DNA of 64,000 nt from Streptomyces sp. NBC_00193. Lineage in GTDB: Bacteria; Actinomycetota; Actinomycetes; Streptomycetales; Streptomycetaceae. This document shows positions 33,674-41,507 of the stretch, piece after piece; position 1 is the stretch's first letter; each line of letters starts with the position of its first letter. The notes below the pieces were generated by a model. It did no database searches, was not told the DNA's origin, and saw only the letters and a list, made by a program, of their open reading frames with translations. The position numbers were made by a program, and so were the translations under genes. The stretch covers positions 2,108,001 to 2,172,000 of the forward strand of contig NZ_JAPEMM010000001.1 of assembly GCF_026342735.1 (NCBI RefSeq), written 5' to 3'.

Positions 33674-34585
33674 CTACGGGGCTGCGTCGCCCGCCCGCGC
33701 CGCCGCGCGCTGCGCCGCCTGCGCGAAGGCCCGTACGGCCCCGGTGTCCTCGCCCGCGCGCCAGACCAGCCCGTACCCGACCGGGTCGGCGTCGGCCACG
33801 GGCACGTGGGTGACGCCCGGCCGGGCGTGGTAGGCCGCGGCGTGGGCCGAGGTCAGCAGGGCGCCCTGGCCTGCGGCGACCAGCATCAGGGCCTCCTGGA
33901 GGTTCGTCACCTCCGGGCCGCGCCGGATCGGCCGCCCGGCCGGGGTGCGCGCCGGGGCCTGGTGCTCGCGCAGGTACGCGGGCAGGTCCCCGGCGATCGA
34001 CAGCAGCGCGACCTCCGCCAGCTCCTCCAGCGTCACCGATGTCCGCGCGGCCAGCGGGTGCCCGGCGGCCACGGCCAGCGCCCGGGCCTCGCTCAGCAGC
34101 GTCGGCCCCTCCCCCAGGTCGGGCTCGCGCACCGGGAACTCCGCGAAGGCCACGTCGAAGTCCCCGCCGCGCAGTTGCCCGTACGGGTCGGAGAGCGGCA
34201 CCTCGCACACCTCGACGACCAGTCCGGGGTGACTGGTGCGCAGGTCCTGCGCGGCCCGCAGGACGAGTTCGCCCGCGGGCGGGGTGGTGAAGCCGACGTG
34301 CAGCACCCCGTCCGCGGCGCGGGCCGTCGCCGCGGCCCGGTCCAGGGCGGCGGCGATGCCGCGGTGGTGGGGTTCCAGGTCGGCGCGGAGCTGGGCTCCG
34401 AGCGCGGTGAGGGCGACGCTGCGGCTGGTGCGCAGGAACAGCCGGGCGCCGACGCGCCGTTCGAGGCGCTGCACGAGCTGGCTGACGCGGGCCCTGGAGA
34501 GCAGCATGCGCTCGGCGGTGCGGCCGAAGTGCAGCTCCTCGGCCAGGATCAGGAAGCAGTCGAGCTCGTCGCGATCGGTAAGCAT
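33674..34585 (-). CDS. LysR-family transcriptional regulator
   Basis: 303 residues. N-terminal winged helix (LDCFLILAEELHFGRTAERMLLSRARVSQLVQRLERRVGARLFLRTSRSVALTALG), then a periplasmic-binding-type effector domain starting VLHVGFTTPPAG. It is divergent from an MFS exporter gene (34697) over 111 bases, the classical arrangement in which the LysR protein controls its neighbour. The intergenic gap contains TGAACGAGCGTTGA, a possible T-N11-A type site. Confidence 0.88.
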   Translation of the reverse strand: MLTDRDELDCFLILAEELHFGRTAERMLLSRARVSQLVQRLERRVGARLFLRTSRSVALTALGAQLRADLEPHHRGIAAALDRAAATARAADGVLHVGFTTPPAGELVLRAAQDLRTSHPGLVVEVCEVPLSDPYGQLRGGDFDVAFAEFPVREPDLGEGPTLLSEARALAVAAGHPLAARTSVTLEELAEVALLSIAGDLPAYLREHQAPARTPAGRPIRRGPEVTNLQEALMLVAAGQGALLTSAHAAAYHARPGVTHVPVADADPVGYGLVWRAGEDTGAVRAFAQAAQRAAARAGDAAP

Positions 34586-34696
34586 GACTGAACGAGCGTT
34601 GAGATCTTCGCCGTTGTTCCCTTAGGGGCGGCGGGCGAGGGTGGTTGAGCCGGCAACTTTCCGCTCTTCCCACCCTCGACCCTGCGAGGTCTCTCC

Positions 34697-36181
34697 GTGT
34701 ACTCCAGGCACTCCAGCGATTCCATCCGCGGGCGCCGGCTCGGCGTCCTGCTCGTCCTGTGCGGCGCCATCTTCCTCGAAGGCATCGACGTCGCGATGCT
34801 GAACGTGGCCCTCCCGTCCATCCGCGCCGACCTCGGCCTCGAAACCGGCACGCTCCAGTGGGTGATGAGCGCCTACGTGCTCGGCTACGGCGGCTTCATG
34901 CTGCTCGGCGGCCGCGCGGCCGACCTCTTCGGGCGCCGCCGGATGTTCATCGGCTGGCTGACGGTGTTCCTGCTCTTCTCCGGGCTCGGCGGGCTCGCCA
35001 CCGAGGGCTGGCAGCTGATCGCCGCCCGCTTCGTGACCGGGGTCGCCGCCGCCTTCATGACCCCGGCGGGCCTCTCCGTCATCACCACCGGCTTCGACGA
35101 GGGGCCCCAGCGGGAGAAGGCGCTGCTCGTCTACTCGGGCACGGCTGCCGCCGGGTTCTCCGTCGGGCTGGTCGCGGGCGGGCTGCTGGCCTCGGTGGGC
35201 TGGCGCTGGGTGTTCTTCGCTCCCGTGGCGCTGGCCGCGCTGATCCTGGCGGGCGCACTGGCCTTCGTACCGAAGGAGCCGAAGGCCGCGTCGGCCGCGC
35301 GCCGGGAGCGGGGCCGGATCGACGTGTGGGGCGGGGTGCTGGTGACCGCGGGCGTGGTCCTGCTCGTCCTCGGCGTCGAGGAGATCTCGGTACCGGCCGT
35401 GCTCGCCGGGATCGCGCTGCTCGGGGCGTTCGTCCTCGTCGAGCGGCGCACGGCCGAGCCGCTGGTCCGGCTCGGGATCCTGCGCTCGCCCGGGCTGCTG
35501 CGGGCCAACGCGGCGGCGCTGCTGTTCTCGGCCGCGTTCTTCGGATTCCAGTTCCTCGTGGTGCTCTACCTCCAGGAGGTGCGCGGCTGGTCGACGCTCC
35601 AGACCAGCCTGGCCATGCTGGTGATCGGGATCGACGCGGTCCTGTCCCCGACCGTGGTGCCGAAGCTGGTGGCGCGGTACGGGAACGGCCGGCTGATCTT
35701 CGGCGGCCTGCTGCTGGCGGCCCTGGCCTACGGCCTGTTCCTGCCGCTCGGCGCCGACTGGTCCTACCTGGTGATGCTGCCGAGCCTGATCCTGCTCGGG
35801 CTCGCCTTCGCCCTGGTCTACGGGCCGCTGACCATCGTCGCCACCGAGGGGGTCGCGGAGGAGGAGCAGGGCCTGGCGGGCGGCCTCCTCTACACGGCGT
35901 TCCAGTTCGGCGCGGCGCTCGGGCTGGCCGGGGTGACGGGGGTGGCGGCCGGCGCCGCCGACCCCCTGGCGGGGTACCGGGCGGCGCTGCTCGTCCCATT
36001 CGCGGCCGTCCTGGTGGCCGCGGCCGTCAGCCTGCCGGGGCTCCGGCGGGGCTCACACCGCCCAGGGCAGGGGCCGGGCGCCCTCGGTGCCGGGGACGGA
36101 GACGAGGCCGTCGGCGCGCATGGCGACGTACACCTCGGTGTCCGCCAGGGCGTGGACGTGGCGCAGGACGTCCGGGGGTAG
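34697..36181 (+). CDS. MFS drug transporter (DHA2, 14 helices)
   Basis: 494 residues from the GTG at 34697, with GAGG seven bases upstream. Motif IFLEGIDVAMLNVALPSIRADLGL at helix 1 and GGRAADLFGRRRMFIGW between helices 2 and 3 mark the DHA2 drug:proton antiporters. A natural C-terminus would be near AAAVSLPGLRRG. The frame instead runs on for 42 residues without hydrophobic character, antisense to the cupin gene (129 bases overlap), so the original stop may have been lost. It is divergent from a LysR regulator, which may respond to its substrate. Confidence 0.87.
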   Translation: MYSRHSSDSIRGRRLGVLLVLCGAIFLEGIDVAMLNVALPSIRADLGLETGTLQWVMSAYVLGYGGFMLLGGRAADLFGRRRMFIGWLTVFLLFSGLGGLATEGWQLIAARFVTGVAAAFMTPAGLSVITTGFDEGPQREKALLVYSGTAAAGFSVGLVAGGLLASVGWRWVFFAPVALAALILAGALAFVPKEPKAASAARRERGRIDVWGGVLVTAGVVLLVLGVEEISVPAVLAGIALLGAFVLVERRTAEPLVRLGILRSPGLLRANAAALLFSAAFFGFQFLVVLYLQEVRGWSTLQTSLAMLVIGIDAVLSPTVVPKLVARYGNGRLIFGGLLLAALAYGLFLPLGADWSYLVMLPSLILLGLAFALVYGPLTIVATEGVAEEEQGLAGGLLYTAFQFGAALGLAGVTGVAAGAADPLAGYRAALLVPFAAVLVAAAVSLPGLRRGSHRPGQGPGALGAGDGDEAVGAHGDVHLGVRQGVDVAQDVRG

Positions 36182-36424
36182 CACCACGGCCTCGCCCGCG
36201 GCGACCTTCTCGGTCCGGCCGCCGCAGGTGACGTCCAGAGCTCCGGCGGTGACCGTCCAGACCTGCTCGCGGCTGACGGAGTGTTCGGGGCCGGTGATCC
36301 CGGCGGGGATGGCGGCGTGCCAGGTGCTCAGCTCGGCGCTTCCCCGGCTGGGGGAGGCGTAGCCGGTCATGGTCGCGTTCGGGGTGGTGACGACCTGGTC
36401 GGGGGACGGGGTGATGACGCGCAC
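36053..36424 (-). CDS. Cupin-domain protein
   Basis: 123 residues from the GTG at 36424, with GAAGGA six bases upstream. Single cupin barrel: AIPAGITGPEHSVSREQVWTVTAGALDVTCGG (motif 1, with His and Glu positions) and EAVVLPPDVLRHVHAL (motif 2). It could bind a metal and act on a small molecule, or be a sensor. It is divergent from a MarR regulator across the 48-base palindromic element at 36451-36498, which very likely controls it. Confidence 0.82.
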   Translation of the reverse strand: MRVITPSPDQVVTTPNATMTGYASPSRGSAELSTWHAAIPAGITGPEHSVSREQVWTVTAGALDVTCGGRTEKVAAGEAVVLPPDVLRHVHALADTEVYVAMRADGLVSVPGTEGARPLPWAV

Positions 36425-36450
36425 GGCGGGTCCTTCGCTTTCTCCGGCAG

Positions 36451-36498
36451 GGTGAGTCAAGCTGCTTTACTCACACGAGTAAAGCAGCTTGACTCACC
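36451..36498. promoter_or_regulatory. Double palindromic MarR-type operator
   Basis: A perfect 22-bp inverted repeat, arms 36451-36472 and 36477-36498, with a 4-base ACAC loop. Each arm contains a 19-bp near-palindrome (GAGTCAAGCTGCTTTACTC at 36454-36472 and its mirror at 36477-36495, one mismatched pair), so two regulator dimers could bind side by side. It occupies the whole divergent cupin/marR promoter region. Confidence 0.85.
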
Positions 36499-36515
36499 TG
36501 TGTCACCATGTTTCC

Positions 36516-37016
36516 GTGACCACCCAAGAGAACGCCGAGCCGGACGCCGAGCCGGACGCCGAACCCGGCATCGAGCTGGCCTTCCTCCTCGGCCTCGGCT
36601 TCCAGCTCCTCCTCGGCGAGTTCACCCGCCGCCTCGACGAGGCCGGGTACGCCGACGGCCTGCGCCCCCTGCACGGCATGGCCTTCCAGGCCCTGGGGCC
36701 CTCCGGCGCCACCGCGACCGAGCTCGCCGAACGGCTCGGGGTGACCAAGCAGGCCGCCGGGCAGCTCGTCGACGACCTGGAGAAGCGCGGCTACCTGCGC
36801 CGCACCCCGCACCCCGAGGGCGGCCGGAAGAAGCTCGTCGTCCTGACGGAGGCCGCCACCGCCCACCTGGGGGCCGCCGGCCGGGTCCTGCACGAGCTGG
36901 AGGCCGAACTCGGCCGCGACAGCGTCGACCTCGGCGCCCTGCGCACCGAACTGGGCCGCCTGGTCCGCACCCTGAACGGGGACGGCCCCCTCCCGCCGCT
37001 GCGCCCCGCCTGGTGA
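36516..37016 (+). CDS. MarR-family transcriptional regulator
   Basis: 166 residues from the GTG at 36516. A TTG at 36489, inside the palindrome, is in frame but unlikely. The N-terminus repeats EPDAEPDAEP. The winged-helix core is GATATELAERLGVTKQAAGQLVDDLEKRGYLRRTPHPEGGRKKLVVLTEAA, followed by the dimerisation helix RELGRLVRTLN. MarR proteins repress a divergent gene and themselves until a ligand binds, and the operator at 36451-36498 fits that. Ligand unknown. A strong terminator follows. Confidence 0.9.
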   Translation: MTTQENAEPDAEPDAEPGIELAFLLGLGFQLLLGEFTRRLDEAGYADGLRPLHGMAFQALGPSGATATELAERLGVTKQAAGQLVDDLEKRGYLRRTPHPEGGRKKLVVLTEAATAHLGAAGRVLHELEAELGRDSVDLGALRTELGRLVRTLNGDGPLPPLRPAW

Positions 37017-37026
37017 CGGAAACGCG

Positions 37027-37064
37027 GGAGGGGCCGGGCCGCCTTTCGGCTGCCCGGCCCCTCC
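37027..37064. terminator. Bidirectional terminator between marR and ccsB
   Basis: GGAGGGGCCGGGC (37027-37039) pairs perfectly with GCCCGGCCCCTCC (37052-37064), with an inner GCCG/CGGC extension. It separates the convergent marR-type gene and cytochrome c operon. Confidence 0.8.
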
Positions 37065-37083
37065 TGTGTTCCGTACGACCGGC

Positions 37084-38163
37084 TCAGACGCCCGCGTACG
37101 AGTGCTTGCCGCTCAGCAGGATGTTCACGCCGTAGTAGTTCCAGATCCAGCAGGCGAACGCGAAGAGCGCGAGGTACGCGGCCTTGCGGCCCTTCCAGCC
37201 GGCGGTGGCGCGGGCGTGCAGGTAGCAGGCGTACGCCACCCAGGTCACGAAGGACCAGACCTCCTTGGGGTCCCAGCCCCAGTAGCGGCCCCACGCGTCG
37301 CCGGCCCAGATCGCGCCCGCGATGATCGTGAAGGTCCACAGCGGGAAGACGGCCGCGTTGATGCGGTACGAGAACTTGTCGAGCGAGGCCGCCGACGGGA
37401 ACCGCTCCCAGACCGAGGTGGCGAACTTGCCCGGCTTGTCGCCGCGCGCGAGCTTCGCCTCGTAGGAGTCGCGGAAGAGGTACATGACCGCGCCGGCCGC
37501 GCCGATGTAGAAGACCGCACCGCAGATGATCGCGGTGGAGACGTGGATCAGCAGCCAGTACGACTTCAGCGCGGGGACCAGCTGGTCGCTGTCGGTGTAG
37601 AGCACGGTGGTGGCGATGCCCAGGTCCAGCAGGACCGTGGTGACCAGGAACAGGCCGAGCCAGCGGACGTTCTTCTTCAGCGCGAGGAGCAGCAGGTACG
37701 CGCCGACGGCCACCGTGGAGAAGGTGATCGAGAACTCGTACATGTTGCCCCAGGGGGCGCGCTCCACCGACATCGCGCGGGCGACGACCCCGCCCGCCGC
37801 GAGCAGGAAGCCGAGGGTGGTCAGCGAGATCGCGATGCGCCCGTACAGGTCTCCCTGGACGGTGCCGCCGGCCGCGCCTGGGCCGTCCGGGACGTCACGG
37901 GTGCCGGCGGCGCTGCGCGTGATCACCTTGGGCTTGTCCAGGACGGCGGTCGTGCCCTTGCTCCGCACCTGGACGGCAGGGGCGGCGGACGCGGCCCCCG
38001 GGTTGGTGAGCGCGGCGGCCGTACGGGCCACCTTGCTGCGGCTGCCGAAGATCCACTCGGCGATGTGGGCGAAGAAGGCGAGGGTGTAGACCGCCATCGA
38101 CGCGTAGATCAGGTTGTTGCTGAGGTGAGCCAGGCTCTCGTTGGCTGCGGCCGCGAGCTGCAT
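37084..38163 (-). CDS. ccsB: Cytochrome c biogenesis protein CcsB (ResC)
   Basis: 359 residues, multi-helix. It carries the heme-handling tryptophan-rich signature WGRYWGWDPKEVWSFVTW between helices, conserved His positions in periplasmic loops (LIHVSTAII), and ends GVNILLSGKHSYAGV as usual for CcsA/CcsB. With ResB it forms the system II synthase, which exports heme and attaches it to CXXCH apocytochromes outside the membrane. Its start ATG overlaps the resB stop by one base (TGATG), so they are coupled. A basic linker of about 60 residues after helix 1 is actinobacterial. Confidence 0.93.
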   Translation of the reverse strand: MQLAAAANESLAHLSNNLIYASMAVYTLAFFAHIAEWIFGSRSKVARTAAALTNPGAASAAPAVQVRSKGTTAVLDKPKVITRSAAGTRDVPDGPGAAGGTVQGDLYGRIAISLTTLGFLLAAGGVVARAMSVERAPWGNMYEFSITFSTVAVGAYLLLLALKKNVRWLGLFLVTTVLLDLGIATTVLYTDSDQLVPALKSYWLLIHVSTAIICGAVFYIGAAGAVMYLFRDSYEAKLARGDKPGKFATSVWERFPSAASLDKFSYRINAAVFPLWTFTIIAGAIWAGDAWGRYWGWDPKEVWSFVTWVAYACYLHARATAGWKGRKAAYLALFAFACWIWNYYGVNILLSGKHSYAGV

Positions 38164-39989
38164 CACGCGCGCTCCCCTTCGACTTCTTCGGCTTCGGCAG
38201 GTTCGGGTCCGTCGTCGGCGACGGGTGGCGCGGGCGCCGCGGTCGGCGTCTGCTCGTGGAGCGCGCCGGCCAGGACCGCCAGCTCCTCCGGGATCTTGGC
38301 GGACTCGCTGCGGCCCAGGCCCGCCATCTCGACGACGGTCACGCCGTCCTCGCCGCGGACCGCCCGCACCCAGATCCGGCGGCGCTGGATGAAGAGCGAG
38401 CCCGCGAGTCCGGCGATGGCGGCGACGGCGCCCGCGAGCGCGAGACCGCTGCCGGGCTGGTGGGTGATCGAGAAGGTCGCCCAGCGCTCGATGCCCTCGA
38501 ACTTCACGGTGCCCTGACCGCCGGGCAGCTCCATGCTCTCCCCGGGCAGCATCCGCTTCGCGAGCGGCTGGCCGTCCTCGGTCTTGAACTGCTCCATCTT
38601 GGAGGTGTCCAGCTGGTACACGTTCTGCGGCAGACCCGAGTCCACCCCGAGGCTGCCGTGCCACGCGTTCAGCGCGAGCGCCGGGAAGTCCAGCTCCGGG
38701 AACTGCGAGAACATCGTGCCCTGGCCGGCGCCCGCGAAGGTCGGCACGAACATCGCGGCGAAGCCGAGCTGCGTCGTCTTCCCGTCCTTGTCCTTGTAGC
38801 CGTCGGTGACCTTGATGGCGCCGGTGGAGGTGAGGTTGCCGTCCTGCGGCAGCATCGGCACGGCGTCCTTGTAGATCACCTTGCCGGTGGAGTCGGTCAC
38901 CGAGATGACCGGCGCGTAGCCGTGTCCGAGCAGGTAGACCTTGGAGCCGTCCACCTCCATCGGGTGGTTGACCTGGATCTCGCGCTTCTCCGGCTTGCCG
39001 TGCGCGCCGTTGGTGAAGGTGACGTACGCCTTGAAGTCGCGCGGGGTGCCCTTCTGCGGGCCCGTGCGCTCGAAGGTCGCGTCGAACTTGTCCAGGGTGA
39101 AGGAGAAGGGCGGCAGGTCGGCGGGGTCGAAGAGGCCGCCGGACTTGAAGTCGTCGTACTGGGTGAGCGTGTTCGAGAAGCCCTTGCCGCGCAGGACGAG
39201 CTTGCCGCCCTCGGACTTGAAGTACTGGCCCCAGGCGAAGGCGATCAGCATGACGATCAGCGCCACGTGGAAGATCAGGTTCCCGGCCTCGCGCAGGTAG
39301 CCCTTCTCGGCCGAGACCGATCCCGCACCGGATCCCGAACCCGCACCGGCCTCCGTACGGAAACGGCGGCGGCGGAGCAGGCCGTGCGCGGTGGCGAGCA
39401 CCTCGTCCGGGGAGCTGTCCGTGCGCCACGTCGTGTACGCGGGCATCCGGTTCAGCAGCTTGGGCGCGGCCGGCGGCCGGCCGGTGAGCTGGCCGACGAA
39501 CTGCCAGGAGCGCGGCAGGATGCAGCCGATCAGCGAGATGAACAGCAGCAGGTAGATCGCGGAGAACCACACCGAGCTGTAGACGTCGAAGAGCTGGAGC
39601 TTCTCGGCGGCGCCCACCCAGGAGGCGTGCTCCTTCTTCCAGGCGGCGACCTTCATCAGGTCGACCTGGTTCTGCGGGATCAGCGAGCCCGGGATCGATG
39701 CCAGGGACAGCATGAAGAGCAGGATCAGCGCCACCCGCATCGAGGTGAGCTGCCGCCAGAACCAGCGGGCCCAGCCGAGCACCCCGATGCCCACGGGGCC
39801 GCCGGGGGCGTCCTCCAGGGGGGCGGTGGACAGCTGCGCGCCGGCGGCGGCCTCGGCGGAAGCCTCGGCGGAGGCTTCGGCGGAAGCCTCGGCCGAGGCG
39901 GCGGCTTCGGCGGAAGCGGAGTCCGCAGACTCTGCGGACTCCGGGGCATCGTGCGGCGCCTCGGCGGACGCCTTGTCGGTCGTACTCAT
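38163..39989 (-). CDS. resB: Cytochrome c biogenesis protein ResB
   Basis: 608 residues. The N-terminal 50 residues are Ala/Ser/Glu-rich with repeated SAEA units. Three helices then flank a large external domain, ending in a fourth helix: RWFWRQLTSMRVALILLFMLSLASIPGSLIPQN (ResB signature), VWFSAIYLLLFISLIGCILPR, LIFHVALIVMLIAFAWGQ, then the long domain, and a C-terminal helix (LALAGAVAAIAGLAGSLFIQRRR). It is the partner of CcsB in heme delivery to apocytochrome c. ccdA lies 13 bases upstream in the same operon. Confidence 0.93.
   Translation of the reverse strand: MSTTDKASAEAPHDAPESAESADSASAEAAASAEASAEASAEASAEAAAGAQLSTAPLEDAPGGPVGIGVLGWARWFWRQLTSMRVALILLFMLSLASIPGSLIPQNQVDLMKVAAWKKEHASWVGAAEKLQLFDVYSSVWFSAIYLLLFISLIGCILPRSWQFVGQLTGRPPAAPKLLNRMPAYTTWRTDSSPDEVLATAHGLLRRRRFRTEAGAGSGSGAGSVSAEKGYLREAGNLIFHVALIVMLIAFAWGQYFKSEGGKLVLRGKGFSNTLTQYDDFKSGGLFDPADLPPFSFTLDKFDATFERTGPQKGTPRDFKAYVTFTNGAHGKPEKREIQVNHPMEVDGSKVYLLGHGYAPVISVTDSTGKVIYKDAVPMLPQDGNLTSTGAIKVTDGYKDKDGKTTQLGFAAMFVPTFAGAGQGTMFSQFPELDFPALALNAWHGSLGVDSGLPQNVYQLDTSKMEQFKTEDGQPLAKRMLPGESMELPGGQGTVKFEGIERWATFSITHQPGSGLALAGAVAAIAGLAGSLFIQRRRIWVRAVRGEDGVTVVEMAGLGRSESAKIPEELAVLAGALHEQTPTAAPAPPVADDGPEPAEAEEVEGERA
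39840..39910. repeat. SAEA-coding tandem repeat in resB
   Basis: Repeated GCCTCGGCGGAAGCCTCGGC-like units (plus strand) encode four or five consecutive SAEA motifs at the N-terminus of ResB. Length variation between strains is likely. Confidence 0.75.
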
Positions 39990-40002
39990 GTCCGTGTAGT
40001 CC

Positions 40003-40779
40003 TCAGATCCCCACCGTGAAGCCGTTGGTCCAGCTCTGCATTTCGCTGACGATGCTGCTCCACATTCCTGTGACGAGCAGCAGACCGGTCAGGATCAGCA
40101 TGCCGCCGCCGATCCGCATCACCCATGCATAGTGCTGCTTCACCCAGCCGAAAGCGCCGAGCGCCTTGCGGAAGGCGAGGGCGGTGGCGATGAACGGCAG
40201 CCCCAGTCCCAGGCAGAAGACCACGGTCAGCAGCGCGCCGCGGCCCGCGGTGGCCTGGTCGATGGAGAGGGTGCCGACGGCGGCGAGGGTCGGGCCCATG
40301 CAGGGGGTCCAGCCGAGGCCGAAGAGCACGCCGAGCACGGGCGCGCCGATCAGGCCGACCGCCGGCTTCTTGTGGAAGCGGAACTCCCGCATCGTCAGAC
40401 CGGGGATCGCGCCCATGAAGAACAGGCCGAGCAGGATCACCAGCCCGCCGAGCACCTGCGAGATGAGGTCCTTGTTGGAGTTGAGGGTCCGCCCGAAGAA
40501 GCCGAACAGGGCTCCGGTCGAGGTGAACACGGCCGTGAAGCCGAGGACGAACAGGGTCGCCCCGCCCAGCATCCGGCCGCGCCGGGCCTCGGCGAGGTCG
40601 GCTCCGCCGACGCCGGTCACGTAGGAGAGGTAACCGGGGACGAGCGGCAGCACGCAGGGCGAGAAGAAGGAGATCAGCCCGGCGAGCAGGGAGATCGGCA
40701 GGGCCAGCAGCAGTCCGCCGTTGAGGACGGTCGTGTTCACGGTCTCGTCGGCGGCGAGTGCGGAGAGTGCGGTGACCAC
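40003..40779 (-). CDS. ccdA: CcdA-type thiol-disulfide transporter
   Basis: 258 residues from the GTG at 40779, with GGAGAAG eight bases upstream. Six helices. The redox Cys pair is C42 (FFSPCVLPLVPGYLSY) and C160 (GLGWTPCMGPTL). It carries reducing equivalents across the membrane from cytoplasmic thioredoxin to ResA, keeping apocytochrome c thiols reduced. It lies four bases after the resA stop and 13 bases before resB. Confidence 0.93.
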   Translation of the reverse strand: MVTALSALAADETVNTTVLNGGLLLALPISLLAGLISFFSPCVLPLVPGYLSYVTGVGGADLAEARRGRMLGGATLFVLGFTAVFTSTGALFGFFGRTLNSNKDLISQVLGGLVILLGLFFMGAIPGLTMREFRFHKKPAVGLIGAPVLGVLFGLGWTPCMGPTLAAVGTLSIDQATAGRGALLTVVFCLGLGLPFIATALAFRKALGAFGWVKQHYAWVMRIGGGMLILTGLLLVTGMWSSIVSEMQSWTNGFTVGI

Positions 40780-40783
40780 TAGG

Positions 40784-41419
40784 TCACTTCTCCGCGAGGA
40801 GCGGCTCGATCATCGAGCGCAGCTTCGCCTCGTTGACCGCGGCCAGGGTGCGGGCGGCGATCTTGCCGTCCTTGTCGAGGACGAGCGTGGAGGGGATGGC
40901 GTTCGGGTTGAGCGTGCCCTTGGGGAACCGGAGCATCAGCTTGCCGTCCGGGTCGAAGAGGCTCGGGTAGGTGATCCCGTAGGTCTCTTCGAAGGAGGCC
41001 GCGTTCTGCTCGGTGTTGTCGCGGGTGTTGATGCCGACGAAGGCCACGGGCTGTCCGGCCGCCTCCAGCTCCTTGGCGACCTTCGCGAAGTACGGGGCCT
41101 CGGCCCGGCACGGCGGGCACCAGGAGCCCCAGACGTTGAGGACGACGACCTTGCCCTTGAGGGTGGTGGTGTCCAGCGTCTGGCCGTCCACCGTCTTCCC
41201 GTCGAGCTTGGGGGCCTCGGTGCGGTCGGCCTTGGCGACGGTGGAAATGCCGCTGGAGCCCGTCACGTAGTTGCCTCCGGCGGACCCGGAGGTTTTGCTG
41301 CCGCCGTCCTCATCGCTGCACGCCGTGAGGGTGAGGGCGCTCGCGAGGGTCACCGCGGTCAGCAGGATGGTGCGGCCGCTGGTCGAGCGGCTGCGGCGGG
41401 GGGCGCGGCTAAGGCTCAT
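40784..41419 (-). CDS. resA: ResA/TlpA-like thioredoxin lipoprotein
   Basis: 211 residues. Lipoprotein signal peptide with lipobox LTAC (C34). A thioredoxin fold has the redox motif WCPPC (C101 and C104) and the conserved VVLNVWGSW and GINTRDN strands. Membrane-tethered outside the cell, it reduces the CXXCH thiols of apocytochrome c before heme ligation. It is the first gene of the resA, ccdA, resB, ccsB operon. Confidence 0.93.
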   Translation of the reverse strand: MSLSRAPRRSRSTSGRTILLTAVTLASALTLTACSDEDGGSKTSGSAGGNYVTGSSGISTVAKADRTEAPKLDGKTVDGQTLDTTTLKGKVVVLNVWGSWCPPCRAEAPYFAKVAKELEAAGQPVAFVGINTRDNTEQNAASFEETYGITYPSLFDPDGKLMLRFPKGTLNPNAIPSTLVLDKDGKIAARTLAAVNEAKLRSMIEPLLAEK

Positions 41420-41507
41420 GTGAAAAGTTTCGCATGTGCGGTTTGCGGATCTTCCGCGCCCCCCGGGGGTCTGCTAAGCCGCTGGTCAGGTACTGACCAC
41501 GGGCGGG

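Noticed and set aside
34586..34605. LexA-like GAAC-N4-GTT box between the LysR and MFS genes
   Set aside because: The outer bases do not match the actinobacterial SOS box well, and no DNA-repair gene is adjacent. A LysR-type T-N11-A site is a simpler reading.
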